Shown: positions 13,501 to 27,317, numbered from the stretch's first letter. The stretch: DNA of 64,000 nucleotides from Amphibalanus amphitrite (GCF_019059575.1 NW_024882036.1:1-64000); one strand, 5' to 3'. A program made the numbers and translations. Notes: generated by a model not told the origin, from the letters alone.

Positions 13501-16068
13501 ACCTTGACCTTGACCTATGACCTTGACCTCGGATTTTTTCAAATGTGCTACTGCTTCTCGATGAGACGAACACAGTGGTGGCCGAAATTTTCAAATCGGA
13601 CCATAAACAAAGATTCTACAGGGTACGGGGACTAAAATTAACGTTTAAAGTGACCTTGACCTTGACCTATGACCTTGACCTCGGATTTTTTCGAATGTGC
13701 TACTGCTTCTCGATGAGACGAACACAGTGGTGGCCGAAATTTTCAAATCGGACCATAAACAAAGATTCTACAGGGTACGGGGACTAAAATTAACGTTTAA
13801 AGTGACCTTGACCTTGACCTATGACCTTGACCTCGGATTTTTTTCGAATGTGCTACTGCTTCTCGATGAGACGAACACAGTGGTGGCCAAAATTTTTAAA
13901 TCGGACCATAAACAAAGATTCTACAGGGTACGGGGACTAAAATTAACGTTTAAAGTGACCTTGACCTTGACCTATGACCTTGACCTCGGATTTTTTCGAA
14001 TGTGCTACTGCTTCTCGATGAGACGAACACAGTGGTGGCCGAAATTTTCAAATCGGACCATAAACAAAGATTCTACAGGGTACGGGGACTAAAATTAACG
14101 TTTAAAGTGACCTTGACCTTGACCTATGACCTTGACCTCGGATTTTTTCGAATGTGCTACTGCTTCTCGATGAGACGAACACAGTGGTGGCCGAAATTTT
14201 CCGATAGCTCCAAAAATGAAGATTTTATAGGGTACGGGGACTAAAATTAACGTTTAAAGTGACCTTGACCTTGACCTATGACCTTGACCTCGGATTTTTA
14301 CGAATGTGCTACTGCTTCTCGATCAGACGAACACAGTGGTGGCCGAAATTTTCAAATCGGACCATAAACAAAGATTCTACAGGGTACGGGGACTAAAATT
14401 AACGTTTAAAGTGACCTTGACCTTGACCTATGACCTTGACCTCGGATTTTTTCGAATGTGCTACTGCTTCTCGATGAGACGAACACAGTGGTGGCCAAAA
14501 TTTTTAAATCGGACCATAAACAAAGATTCTACAGGGTACGGGGACTAAAATTAACGTTTAAAGTGACCTTGACCTTGACCTATGACCTTGACCTCGGATT
14601 TTTTTCAAATGTGCTACTGCTTCTCGATGAGACGAACACAGTGGTGGCCGAAATTTTCAAATCGGACCATAAACAAAGATTTTATAGGGTACGGGGACTA
14701 AAATTAACGTTTAAAGTGACCTTGACCTTGACCTATGACCTTGACCTCGGATTTTTTTCGAATGTGCTACTGCTTCTCGATCAGACGAACACAGTGGTGG
14801 CCGAAATTTTCAAATCGGACCATAAACAAAGATTCTACAGGGTACGGGGACTAAAATTAACGTTTAAAGTGACCTTGACCTTGACCTATGACCTTGACCT
14901 CGGATTTTTTCGAATGTGCTACTGCTTCTCGATCAGACGAACACAGTGGTGGCCGAAATTTTCAAATCGGACCATAAACAAAGATTCTACAGGGTACGGG
15001 GACTAAAATTAACGTTTAAAGTGACCTTGACCTTGACCTATGACCTTGACCTCGGATTTTTTCGAATGTGCTACTGCTTCTCGATGAGACGAACACAGTG
15101 GTGGCCGAAATTTTCCGATAGCTCCAAAAATGAAGATTTTATAGGGTACGGGGACTAAAATTAACGTTTAAAGTGACCTTGACCTTGACCTATGACCTTG
15201 ACCTCGGATTTATTCGAATGTGCTACTGCTTCTCGATCAGACGAACACAGTGGTGGCCGAAATTTTCAAATCGGACCATAAACAAAGATTCTACAGGGTA
15301 CGGGGACTAAAATTAACGTTTAAAGTGACCTTGACCTTGACCTATGACCTTGACCTCGGATTTTTTCAAATGTGCTACTGCTTCTCGATGAGACGAACAC
15401 AGTGGTGGCCAAAATTTTTAAATCGGACCATAAACAAAGATTCTACAGGGTACGGGGACTAAAATTAACGTTTAAAGTGACCTTGACCTTGACCTATGAC
15501 CTTGACCTCGGATTTTTTCGAATGTGCTACTGCTTCTCGATGAGACGAACACAGTGGTGGCCGAAATTTTCAAATCGGACCATAAACAAATATTCTACAG
15601 GGTACGGGGACTAAAATTAACGTTTAAAGTGACCTTGACCTTGACCTATGACCTTGACCTCGGATTTTTTCGAATGTGCTACTGCTTCTCGATGAGACGA
15701 ACACAGTGGTGGCCAAAATTTTTAAATCGGACCATAAACAAAGATTCTACAGGGTACGGGGACTAAAATTAACGTTTAAAGTGACCTTGACCTTGACCTA
15801 TGACCTTGACCTCGGATTTTTTCAAATGTGCTACTGCTTCTCGATGAGACGAACACAGTGGTGGCCGAAATTTTTCGATAGCTCCAAAAATGAAGATTTT
15901 ATAGGGTACGGCGATATTTAAAGTGACCTTGACCTTGACCTATGACCTTGACCTCGGATTTTTTTGAATGTGCTACTGCTTCTCGATGAGACGAACACAC
16001 TGGTGGTCGAATTTTTCAAATCGGACCATAAACAAAGATTCTACAGGGTACGCAGTATTTTGACCTCT
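7584..16068 (+). repeat. 152-bp satellite array, right arm (plus orientation)
   Basis: About 55 units of the same satellite as 1-6771, in the opposite orientation. From ~10,000 to 16,000 the units are highly regular (152-153 bp). From ~8,080 to 10,000 many units carry single-base deletions. Three sub-variants recur: the Clai-like CGATGAGACG or CGATCAGACG change, CCGAAATTTT versus CCAAAATTTTT, and the CTCCAAAAATGAAG variant, the last returning every six to nine units. The array ends in a degenerate unit at ~16,050 and the edge block 16053-16185. Confidence 0.97.
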
Positions 16069-16185
16069 CAAGGTCAAACGGTTTGACCTAGGATAAAAAG
16101 GTCACCATTTTCGAACTCAGCGTGCCATGGGCTATCTGTATGCCAATTTCGAGCGAAATCATTACTCGAATTTGAATCCGAATAC
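16053..16185 (+). repeat. Right boundary block of satellite array
   Basis: Plus-strand copy of the block at 3245-3395 and 4877-5015. It contains the everted AGGTCA pair, GCCATGGGCTATCTGTATGC and ATTACTCGAATTTGAATCCG. It is followed by ATACGAATACGACGC and then unrelated DNA, so it looks like the true end of the satellite-bearing unit. Confidence 0.85.
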
Positions 16186-18208
16186 GAATACGACGCTAAC
16201 TTTATGGACATGGAAAACCAAAAATATCACGGTCGGTTCAGTGCTCCGACGGGGCCGGGCGCCGTACGGTGCGTAGTAATGCAGACAGAGATGAGTTATC
16301 GGATTCGGCTCTCTGGTGGGATTTTAACCCTATTAGTGGCAGGCTCCTGGCTACCCCTATTAGTGGCAGGGGGGGGCTGTTTACGACCCCCCCTTGATAT
16401 CTCGAGATCTAACGGGCCGATTTTCAAAATTCAAACGGCATTCGATTTCGCTCAACGTGATCTACATTTCTAAAAAATAAAAATTAAAAAATGTCAATAG
16501 GGGGGGTAGAGGGGGGTAAAAACGGGCAAATTGCAGATACATTTTAGACTGTTTATCACGGCCAGGTTTCTGAACCAATCTTAACGCAACTTTTGCCGAT
16601 CGATAGAGAATGAACCAGGGAATTCACATGGATCCTAAAAATATGCATTTTCAAAAATCATAGGCGGATACAGATCATTGAGATTGGGGGTACACAAAAA
16701 GTATAGTAAATAAGGTTTTTATTGGTACTGTTTCTAAAAAGGGTGGTAATGGTCTTGTTATGTTACAATTTTCTTATGAGAGAACGACTACAATTGTATT
16801 GGTCATGCATAGGCGGTGTCAGGGCACCTATGTTGGGAGGTAAAACATAACCCCCCTTTTTGGACGCCTGGATCCGCCTATTATAGCAAAAACGTGTCAC
16901 AAGAGGATGCACAATAACTGTATATGTTATCACATGATACCTTTCATTCACTGTTCGTAAAACTGGTGCAGCATCGTGATCTTCGCCCAAATGACTCGCT
17001 TCACGAATAGGACCCCCCAATTCCCAGTGCTCTGGAGCCGCCCCTGGTAAAGTTATGAACTTGAAATTTTCAGGGAATGTGCCCAATTTAGTTTTAGGAA
17101 AAGTCAGAAAATTTCAGCATCGTAGCTTCAGCGGTTTCGGTGATATTCCCGAAAAACCTGAGGGGTGGATGAAAACAACCCCCCCTGCCACTGTGAATTT
17201 ATAGGTGGTGTTTGGGATGGGGACAAGGATAAGGATGACTGGGAGAAGGATGAGGATGTAGAGTGGGTCAAGGATGGGTGTGTGGAAGGATTCAGGCCCG
17301 CCTACTGGCTGTTGTGGTAGCTTCTACTAATATTCCTCGCGTGTCTAGGGGTATTCTAATCTGTGTCATCTGCACAATCCTACTCATCGTTGTCTAGGGG
17401 TATCGTCTTAACACTCAACAATCCTTTAGCCGTTGTCTAGGGGTATTCTGATCGACCAAAAACCATGTGTCCCACAAACCCGTTCGTGTCCGAATCATCA
17501 TATTGCCAGCGTTTCCACAATCATTTCCAACCTCGAGAAAGAACGTAGAAGGTATACATATTAAATATGTATTGTAATTGAAAAGGCCGAAATAAATAAA
17601 AGCGAACAATTCAAACAAAAAGAGCCAGAAAATGAGCAATGTCACGGTAACCGTGCACTGCTAAAGTAAATATAGCCAAAGTGCCGAAACAAAAACCGAA
17701 ACAATGACCCAGCCAAATCATAACGCCGATTCGATATTGCCAAAGGGGTGGGACTGACTCATATAGTAGCCAAATAAGGCAACCGGAAGAGCCGAAATGG
17801 AATGAGTCAAGTCCCAAGGACCGTGTCTCACAGTCACGACTCACAGTGACAGGTAAACCAACCTGTCGCTCTTAATTCTAGTCACAGTACCGCGGCCAAA
17901 TCCTAAAGTGTTGTTTCCTACATCAGTGAGTGTATATGTGCGTGTCTGTGCCTGAGACATATCTCCGACCACAGCCGAGACTTTATCCGAAGTCAGGCTC
18001 AAACCCCCTCGCTCCCCGGCCAGCTAGCCAGGGACGCGACTAGGGCAGTGCAAGAATTCAGTCCAGAGACCTCCGACTGGGTGGAAGATAGGCCCCAGGT
18101 ACTTACATTGTGAGAGAAGTGTCGAGTCGTCCACCGCGAGCGGCGTCAGCACCACGAATGAGCGAGAGCTCCCAAGAGAAAGGAAGTGAAGCCCCGAACT
18201 CCCGAACA

Positions 18209-18230
18209 CACGCTTTTTATATCACTCGGT
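18209..18230 (+). promoter_or_regulatory. TATA-like site in left LTR
   Basis: A TTTTTATATC stretch sits at the start of a GC-rich segment about 1.0 kb into the LTR, with the identical site in the right LTR near 25763. The position is plausible for a U3 promoter. This rests on the motif alone. Confidence 0.25.
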
Positions 18231-19667
18231 CACGGCCAGCCTCGCCTTCTCCCCAGCCCTCCGTCGCGAGGAGGAGCTACACGGCACCGCCATCTTGTCG
18301 TCGACTAGCGGACCAGGAGCCGGGTAGCCTCAGGCCCTTAGCAGCCCAGCCCCGACGCAGTTCCCACCCCGGGCGCGCCTCGTGACGTCACGCGCCCCAC
18401 CGCTCGGGCCGGGCGGCGAATTCCTGCCTCGGGCACCCTCGTCCGGCCGCCGTGTTCTCTTGGCCTTGGTTCGCGCTGTCTTCTGTGGTCGACTGGTCCA
18501 GAGGTGCAGCTCCGTCGTGCCGTGTCTATGCCTCCGGCGTTGCCGTCAGGCCGACGCAACCTTGGCCGCGCGTTCCGAGTCCAGGCGGCCCGCTGCTCGG
18601 AGTGCGATGTGAGGACGGCCGGTCACGAAGTTTTCCACACTTTATACACAGGTAATGGAGAACAGATTAGTTCGCCGATCAACTACCACCACCAGCCATG
18701 TTACGCTTTCGTAGATAACATGTCATTCGTTCCAGTTATAGATTTCCTAAAAACAGCTCGTAGAACTCGCAAAAAAGTCTTTCTAATATCTAATCACTAT
18801 CACACCGTGTTACCTATATATCTTTACCAAAGCTGTAAAGATTGACGACCATTTATCCTTTAGCTTTACATTTCCACTAAGTCTCGTAAGACCCGATCGG
18901 CAACACTGCAAGGCATCTCGTCATTGTTACGTCCCCATCGCGAGAGATGCACGATATGTCAACCCTGTCACGCCTCCATTGCGACTCGCGAAAGGTTTAC
19001 CAGTTACCACCTGTCCGTTGATACTGTCCACTGCTCTTTGATCACCTGAGGATGTCAGTTAACATGGACGAAACTGACAGAAGTTGAGAGATGATTGAAT
19101 TAGACGATGTTACCGTTGAAAGGTGGCGCTTAATCATTGCCACGCCCGACGCCTGTGTCGATGCCCCCAGCCTGCGTAGATCCGGACTGGTCGTAATTGA
19201 TGACGAATCACCATTGCATGCCGTCTATCTCCCTCTCCAGGGATACGAGCGAAATCTGAGCGCATCTCCGGCTGGTCGCCCATTGATTCGAGCGTCACGC
19301 GCGGCTCGGCTCCAACGTTCATTGCCTGCATGTCATTGCAGAATGCAGGGCTCGGTGCGCCTGTGCTAGTTCTGTGAATAGGAGTAAAGTCACCCTTCCC
19401 CGGTCCCCACGTCTTTTAATTCTACCAAATTTATTGCAAGCTTCGGTACTTTTATAAGTATGTAGAATTAAGTCTAAAATCGCTCCAAAGATAACGTCAA
19501 ATCATTATTTGTTCCACAAGGTTACGACAAACGCACTAAAAGCATTCATGGCGTCGCCGCGCTGGCACGCATACATAATAGCCTCATATTTAGGACACGG
19601 CGTCCTTCAGAGCAGAGCCTGCCGGGCGTCGGCTGTCCCGAGCCGCGCGCGCCATAATGTATGCATG

Positions 19668-19723
<56 letters not shown>

Positions 19724-19725
19724 GG

Positions 19726-19756
<31 letters not shown>

Positions 19757-19818
19757 GAGAGAGAGAAGGAAAGAGAGAAAGAGAGAGAGAGAGAGAGAGA
19801 GGGAGGTAGGGAAAGACA
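19668..19818. repeat. GA microsatellite in left LTR
   Basis: Long imperfect (GA)n tract with GG interruptions. It differs in length from its counterpart in the right LTR and accounts for the 35-bp length difference between the LTRs. The Arg-Glu open frames over it are artefacts of the dinucleotide repeat. Confidence 0.95.
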
Positions 19819-19961
19819 GACAGAGACAGAACAGGCTCACCACTGGCGTCTGCTTGTCATTAAAAGTCAGCTGTCAGGTAGCCTTGCACCGTCTATCCGA
19901 GGAATTCGGAGTGCTCCGAAAGTTTCGCAGTCCAACGCAGCCGGAAACCCAATTTCTCACA

Positions 19962-22900
19962 TTCCTCCATTTTTTATAACAAAATGATGATTACCACCTA
20001 TGGGTTCTGAACCAATTTGTTTCTATATGCTCGTATTACCGCCAATGTGCTTTTGAACTAACTTTAAAAACGTTACAATTATGCGACGCCGACGACATGT
20101 TAAATGCGGTTGTTTCCATTTGGCCATTGTCCTACATCACCTACAACCATGACCATTCTCTCGTCCACTATCCATGGCTACGCCGTTTGGCTGTCTTTGC
20201 CTCTGTAAATCTAAACCAATTCTAGCGAAAAGTGTGTTTAGTCATCGGTTATGGCTACATGATAGCCTATTTTCCCCCTTTCATTAGCACCCAACCTTCT
20301 CCGTCTCCCATTGCTGCACCAGAGCATAATTTTGCAACAAAGCAATCCTATAACTCCCACCAGATCAAAAGATGAATCATGAGCTCTGAATAAATTGGAG
20401 CTTGGACGGTTTACCCTTTATCCTGTACCATGCGTACCGCATGTCTTTCACTCACTGTCCGTTGCAAATTGGGCAGGAAGTGTGTTCCTTCCAGGAGTTG
20501 CATTTAATCGTACTGCTGTCCCTGTCGTTTGGATCCTCGCGGAAGGGTTCTGTTATACAAGAAAATAGTAAGTTGTTCTGTTGTCAGGACTTCTGCGACA
20601 GATGTCTTCGTCCCTACTTATTGAGTGTGCGGGGCGAGAATAGTGACAAAGGTCTCGGGGAGGTTGGTTGCTTGGTAGTCACACAGAACACCACTTGAGA
20701 TGCCGTCACGCCTTGGTCTCGCTTGTGCTGTTTGACCCCTCATAGGAGTAAACATTGCCACTCTTGTATTCGGTAAGCGACGTACCAGTACTCGTGAAGT
20801 GTTCTTCACGTGCGTGGGGTCGACCGATCCGGAGGGCAGGGAACGAATGTTCCTTTGGGATTGACTGCATCTCATGCTCTGTCATCCCACGTCGGCTGGT
20901 CTTAGCCACCGATAAGCTGAGATCCCGCTCGTGACATTACTGGCCATTGTAAGGGTTGGACTGAGGACTTCTGCGACCATTTACCCTTGAACGCCAACTG
21001 CTCACCATATTCTGCCTTTGCACTCTCAGAGTAGTCAGAGGACATCGTGCTAGTCGAGACAAGAGCCAACCGACCATTTGGTTGTTTACATTCTCACAGG
21101 TTGTTTTTACGTTATCCCAACAGTGGGTTAGTCACTCTGCTGTCTTATAAGGAAACTCACGACTTTATTGGATAGCAGTCGCTGGTTGAGTTGATCTCGC
21201 CGACCTTTGGTCCGACTATCTCTGCAAACGCCCATGCCAACAGACCAGCGGTTATGACATTCAGTAGCGGTCACTGGGTAAATTGGGTTGCCAGTCCATC
21301 GATAATTATAAAGTGTTCGTCCACAACAAGACGTGTACTAGGAAAATTTGGACATTAAAAAACCTCCAGACCTCAAAATATTTCACCGTATATTTCACCG
21401 TACTAAAGCCCAAAACCGTCCGGTTATTGCTAACGACATTGGTCTGTCCTCATGACTATTCAATGTCGTGCCCACTGGATCGCAACGCACTTGATCGTTC
21501 CTAACATTTTTTGTTTCGAATTCTGTAAAAAAAAATGTTCAAAAGGTATTTCACCTGGTTCCGAACACCTAGCAAGTTACGCCAAACCAGATAAAAATAT
21601 AATCCAGCTCAGTAGCTAGATCGTCAAAGATGCACACAAAAGATGCACCCTCGCCCAAAATGCACCGAACTGTGCACGTTCTTTCTCACTCTCTCCTCGC
21701 CCTATATATCCCTATAGGACTTAAGCGACCTGGTGGTCACCGGTCCCTGTGGACCTCCAGCGTGACCGCTGCATGAACTGACGCAAGCGTAGAGGGGGAT
21801 TCTTCCCAGACAAGCTGTCCGCGGACTCGCTGTCGTCTCTAGCTTTTTGCATTATCTTCCCCATCCTCTTACCCGCAGGAAGATAGGTACCTCAGACTTC
21901 GAATCGTCTCCCTCAGACCAATTCGATCGCACACCTCCACCCTCTCCCAAGGGTTTTCATGACCTCTTGACACCACTGTCAAGCAGATGGCCACGAGCCT
22001 GTCCTCGACAAGAGAATCGTCTCTGAGTCGAAATTTGCCATTGGCGTCGCCGCCGCGAGCGAAACCTTCCGAATGGTCGGCTTCGGGCACGAATTATAAT
22101 AGTTCTCGTCTCCTCCCGTCGCTGAAGGGGCCGTGGTTGGGCAGTCCACGCCAATTCCGTCATACCCCGCGGGCAGACGCCTTCACGCCCACGGGTTTCC
22201 ATATTGCTAGAACCAGGAAAACGGAAACGAGGGCAACTGATATCCTCTTTTCCAATGACTGTCGTGGGGTCACGCAGACGTCACCCATTATTCGATCTGT
22301 ACCCCTCTGGCGCCTCGTCACTGGCAGTGTCCAAAACTGCTGGGCTCGCTGATCAGGCGCAGCCGAGCAGCGCGTATTGCCCAGGGGGAGTTGCCCCTAT
22401 ACGCTATTCCCGGCCCGTAGAGTTGGGCGACTTATCCTCCTATCTAATACTCTACGTCCGGACACTCCAAGCACCCGATCGCCAGATGACCTCATGCCAG
22501 CCGTAGTCTTTCAACGTGCTGGTGGCCCCACCTCGTGGCGGCCGAGTCGTCCCGTATCACCGTCACATTTACCCCGGTGCCTACGTTGGGTATCAGTGCC
22601 AAAATTATCATAATAACCGTGTCCGCCTGCCAAGTAACAATTTCCGTTTGTGATTGTCCTGCACATATCCTGTGAGAGATTACGTCAAAACCGTCGTTAC
22701 GTCTGCTCCGTCATGGTAAGCTGAGCTTACTTTTGGTCCTCACACTTTAATTAAGTGTTTCAAAAGTCAATATCTAATATCCCTTAAATCTCCGTCGACC
22801 AAAAGTTTGCTTGATACGGGGGATGATCGTCTAGTCATTGTGTCATTAGTCACGCTGTAAGAACTGAGCATTCACATCAATTCTCATGCGTCACACACAC

Positions 22901-24740
22901 ATGTCACAGATCAATTAACACATAACACACGTAAGGTCACACTCAATTCCACAATCATGCACATCAAAGGAAAGTCAAGATTTAGCCAGCAAATTTAACC
23001 ACTAACTGAATTGTGATAAAAGTCTTTAGTTTGAAAATAGCATTCACTGTAATATGTACCTTAAATGTCTGTTACTGTGAAATAAAATGTTACTGTAATA
23101 CGTTAAACATTTCATGAACTTCCAACTCCGGGTGTTGACACAGCCCAGGTGTTCACAAACTCTGCCCTGCTGTCCTCCGGTGAATCTGTCCGGTGTAATC
23201 GGTGTAACGGCCTGTGGTGACCTTGACCGTGAGGCGCGCAGTAGCCACGTCACCGCTAGCCCTGGGCGAGTGCGTGTGCGTACAGCGGTGTCCTACTTCC
23301 ACCTGAAAGCTTTCACCGACCGAGCCGCACTTTCGCCAACAGAGACTTCGAAAAAAAGTGGAGTTGCGAGAGCCACCTGTGAAACGTTAACGTCCGAAGC
23401 ATGGCGGTAATTGCAATAAATGAACGGCAAGAAAAATATTCTACCAATTTTTGTAAGAAATCAATGCTTTATCGCCATACTATAGACCCTTGGAACAAAA
23501 CCAACCGAGCAGAGATAATGTCACTTCCCATGTTATATATTGAACGTTGTTGCAATAAAAAACCGTAACCGAAGTACAATATCAGGCTCTTAAAATGGAA
23601 GCTGAGAATCAAATAAAACCAGCAAGGAAAAGTTTTAAGCTTGACGAAATCTGATGTAATTCACGGTACAGAACCAAAATATTAATCGACCATTATACCG
23701 TGAATGATATAAAACGAACTGTCACCAGGCGATGCTAGCTGCTGTAAATGCAAGTCAGAATGAAGTCACATGAAATTATCGAATGGATCCCATGTCCGAA
23801 ATTCCCTAAGAAACCAATTAAACCGACGTTGGCCGCGCTTAATTCTCCAGATATCATGGAAGCCATACAACTGCAAAATTAGCCTAAAAATTTCCCCAAC
23901 ATGAAGGCCACAATGTCATAAAATGTCATGAAAAATGACCATGCCGGTTACAAATCAATAGCATTTGAAGGCGGAGCGAAATCCAGCTGAATACCGTCAA
24001 ACCTAATAGAAATAGCGCTATAATGAAAATATTCAATCAGAAGCCAACCACACTACCCAATCAGAAGCCAACCACACAACTTCCTTACATCATTACGAAT
24101 CCGGAACACCTCCAGATCTCTAGCTCAAGCAGATCGAGATGCAAATCTCAGCACGCACACAACTTTCTCACAACCTGTCGGCACCGGACCACGCCCGGGT
24201 CTCTTGATCGAGCAGATCAAGATGCAACCCCCGGCACCCACAACCTCCTAACCGCATGCTGACGCAGGAACACATCCAGGCTTCGTGATCGAGCCGATCA
24301 ACATGCAAATTTGCACCATTACCGAAGAATACCTTCTGGTAATGAAGGCACCGAATAAATCATGGTTACAGGTGTTTGTAACCCTTGCCGTGCGAAGAGG
24401 TCAACGCCCTCCGCGCACCTTCCCAGTCCCGTTGTCTGTGTGTAATGATCGTGTCCATTCCGTATCCGTAACGTTCAATTTCAAACTTAACCTCAGGCTC
24501 GCGGTACTGTGAACACTAACCGACCCTCATAATTTGTTTATGCGTGTTTTGCACCTAGCGTCCTCAATCACTTTCACTGATGGCCGAGCCCAGACTGAAT
24601 GTGATTACAGTTCGGAGCCGGAAACAATGACCATAAACAAAATAATAAACAAGGTTATTAAACAAGCAAAAGCCAGTAGGGGCATCTCCAGGTCTCTTAA
24701 TCGAACTGATTACGATCAAATCCCGGACGACAGCCACCAG
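19962..24740. other. Interior of LTR-type element
   Basis: 4.8 kb with no open frame above ~120 codons and no motif I recognise. Notable content: a CAATCAGAAGCCAACCACAC duplication near 24032-24077, and three imperfect ~85-bp repeats from ~24105 to 24320, with a fourth, partial copy at ~24685-24720 just before the right LTR. These carry a TCTCTTGATCGAGCAGATCA-like core. Confidence 0.6.
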
Positions 24741-24869
24741 TGTGAATTTATAAGTAGTGTTTGGGATGGGGATAAGGATAAAGATGACTGGGAGAAGGAT
24801 GAGGATGTAGAGTGGGTCAAGGATGGGTGTGTGGAAGGATTCAGGCCCGCCTACTGGCTGTTGTGGTAG
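24534..24869 (+). CDS. Short ORF crossing the interior / right LTR junction
   Basis: A 111-codon frame begins 207 bp upstream of the right LTR and ends 129 bp inside it. The LTR part encodes an acidic, lysine- and tryptophan-containing tail (DGDKDKDDW..., ending WLLW). Two of the four base differences from the left LTR in this stretch are silent and two are Gly/Ser changes in this frame. I do not recognise a family. It may be a chance frame. Confidence 0.25.
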   Translation: MFMRVLHLASSITFTDGRAQTECDYSSEPETMTINKIINKVIKQAKASRGISRSLNRTDYDQIPDDSHQCEFISSVWDGDKDKDDWEKDEDVEWVKDGCVEGFRPAYWLLW

Positions 24870-27216
24870 CTTCTACTAATATTCCTCGCGTGTCTAGGGG
24901 TATTCTAATCTGTGTCATCTGCACAATCCTACTCATCGTTGTCTAGGGGTATCGTCTTAACACTCAACAATCCTTTAGCCGTTGTCTAGGGGTATTCTGA
25001 TCGACCAAAAACCATGTGTCCCACAAACCCGTTCGTGTCCGAATCATCATATTGCCAGCGTTTCCACAATCATTTCCAACCTCGAGAAAGAACGTAGAAG
25101 GTATACATATTAAATATGTATTGTAATTGAAAAGGCCGAAATAAATAAAAGCGAACAATTCAAACAAAAAGAGCCAGAAAATGAGCAATGTCACGGTAAC
25201 CGTGCACTGCTAAAGTAAATATAGCCAAAGTGCCGAAACAAAAACCGAAACAATGACCCAGCCAAATCATAACGCCGATTCGATATTGCCAAAGGGGTGG
25301 GACTGACTCATATAGTAGCCAAATAAGTCAACCGGAAGAGCCGAAATGGAATGAGTCAAGTCCCAAGGACCGTGTCTCACAGTCACGACTCACAGTGACA
25401 GGTAAACCAACCTGTCGCTCTTAATTCTAGTCACAGTACCGCGGCCAAATCCTAAAGTGTTGTTTCCTACATCAGTGAGTGTATATGTGCGTGTCTGTGC
25501 CTGAGACATATCTCCGACCACAGCCGAGACTTTATCCGAAGTCAGGCTCAAACCCCCTCGCTCCCCGGCCAGCTAGCCAGGGACGCGACTAGGGCAGTGC
25601 AAGAATTCAGTCCAGAGACCTCCGACTGGGTGGAAGATAGGCCCCAGGTACTTACATTGTGAGAGAAGTGTCGAGTCGTCCACCGCGAGCGGCGTCAGCA
25701 CCACGAATGAGCGAGAGCTCCCAAGAGAAAGGAAGTGAAGCCCCGAACTCCCGAACACACGCTTTTTATATCACTCGGTCACGGCCAGCCTCGCCTTCTC
25801 CCCAGCCCTCCGTCGCGAGGAGGAGCTACACGGCACCGCCATCTTGTCGTCGACGAGCGGACCAGGAGCCGGGTAGCCTCAGGCCCTTAGCAGCCCAGCC
25901 CCGACGCAGTTCCCACCCCGGGCGCGCCTCGTGACGTCACGCGCCCCACCGCTCGGGCCGGGCGGCGAATTCCTGCCTCGGGCACCCTCGTCCGGCCGCC
26001 GTGTTCTCTTGGCCTTGGTTCGCGCTGTCTTCTGTGGTCGACTGGTCCAGAGGTGCAGCTCCGTCGTGCCGTGTCTATGCCTCCGGCGTTGCCGTCAGGC
26101 CGACGCAACCTTGGCCGCGCGTTCCGAGTCCAGGCGGCCCGCTGCTCGGAGTGCGATGTGAGGACGGCCGGTCACGAAGTTTTCCACACTTTATACACAG
26201 GTAATGGAGAACAGATTAGTTCGCCGATCAACTACCACCACCAGCCATGTTACGCTTTCGTAGATAACATGTCATTCGTTCCAGTTATAGATTTCCTAAA
26301 AACAGCTCGTAGAACTCGCAAAAAAGTCTTTCTAATATCTAATCACTATCACACCGTGTTACCTATATATCTTTACCAAAGCTGTTAAGATTGACGACCA
26401 TTTATCCTTTAGCTTTACATTTCCACTAAGTCTCGTAAGACCCGATCGGCAACACTGCAAGGCATCTCGTCATTGTTACGTCCCCATCGCGAGAGATGCA
26501 CGATATGTCAACCCTGTCACGCCTCCATTGCGACTCGCGAAAGGTTTACCAGTTACCACCTGTCCGTTGATACTGTCCACTGCTCTTTGATCACCTGAGG
26601 ATGTCAGTTAACATGGACGAAACTGACAGAAGTTGAGAGATGATTGAATTAGACGATGTTACCGTTGAAAGGTGGCGCTTAATCATTGCCACGCCCGACG
26701 CCTGTGTCGATGCCCCCAGCCTGCGTAGATCCGGACTGGTCGTAATTGATGACGAATCACCATTGCATGCCGTCTATCTCCCTCTCCAGGGATACGAGCG
26801 AAATCTGAGCGCATCTCCGGCTGGTCGCCCATTGATTCGAGCGTCACGCGCGGCTCGGCTCCAACGTTCATTGCCTGCATGTCATTGCAGAATGCAGGGC
26901 TCGGTGCGCCTGTGCTAGTTCTGTGAATAGGAGTAAAGTCACCCTTCCCCGGTCCCCACGTCTTTTAATTCTACCAAATTTATTGCAAGCTTCGGTACTT
27001 TTATAAGTATGTAGAATTAAGTCTAAAATCGCTCCAAAGATAACGTCAAATCATTATTTGTTCCACAAGGTTACGACAAACGCACTAAAAGCATTCATGG
27101 CGTCGCCGCGCTGGCACGCATACATAATAGCCTCATATTTAGGACACGGCGTCCTTCAGAGCAGAGCCTGCCGGGCGTCGGCTGTCCCGAGCCGCGCGCG
27201 CCATAATGTATGCATG

Positions 27217-27304
<88 letters not shown>

Positions 27305-27317
27305 GAGAGAGAAGGAA

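Larger units (their letters stand above)
17192..19961 (+). repeat. Left long terminal repeat (2770 bp)
   Basis: Direct repeat of 24741-27545 at an offset of 7549 bp. Outside the GA microsatellite I find three single-base differences over most of the length (near 17779, 18306 and 18837), which suggests a young insertion. Four further transitions are crowded into the first 42 bp. A GC-rich stretch (~18100-18620) could be promoter-like. Confidence 0.85.

Noticed and set aside
679..15921. Dozens of ~80-131-codon open frames, all alike, across 1-16,000
   Set aside because: They are produced by the 152-bp satellite in whichever strand matches its orientation. The unit is not a multiple of three and the frames shift between units. 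There is no gene context.
7584..16068. CRISPR-like regular spacing
   Set aside because: The whole 152-bp unit is repeated with no unique spacers. It is a satellite in a eukaryotic genome.
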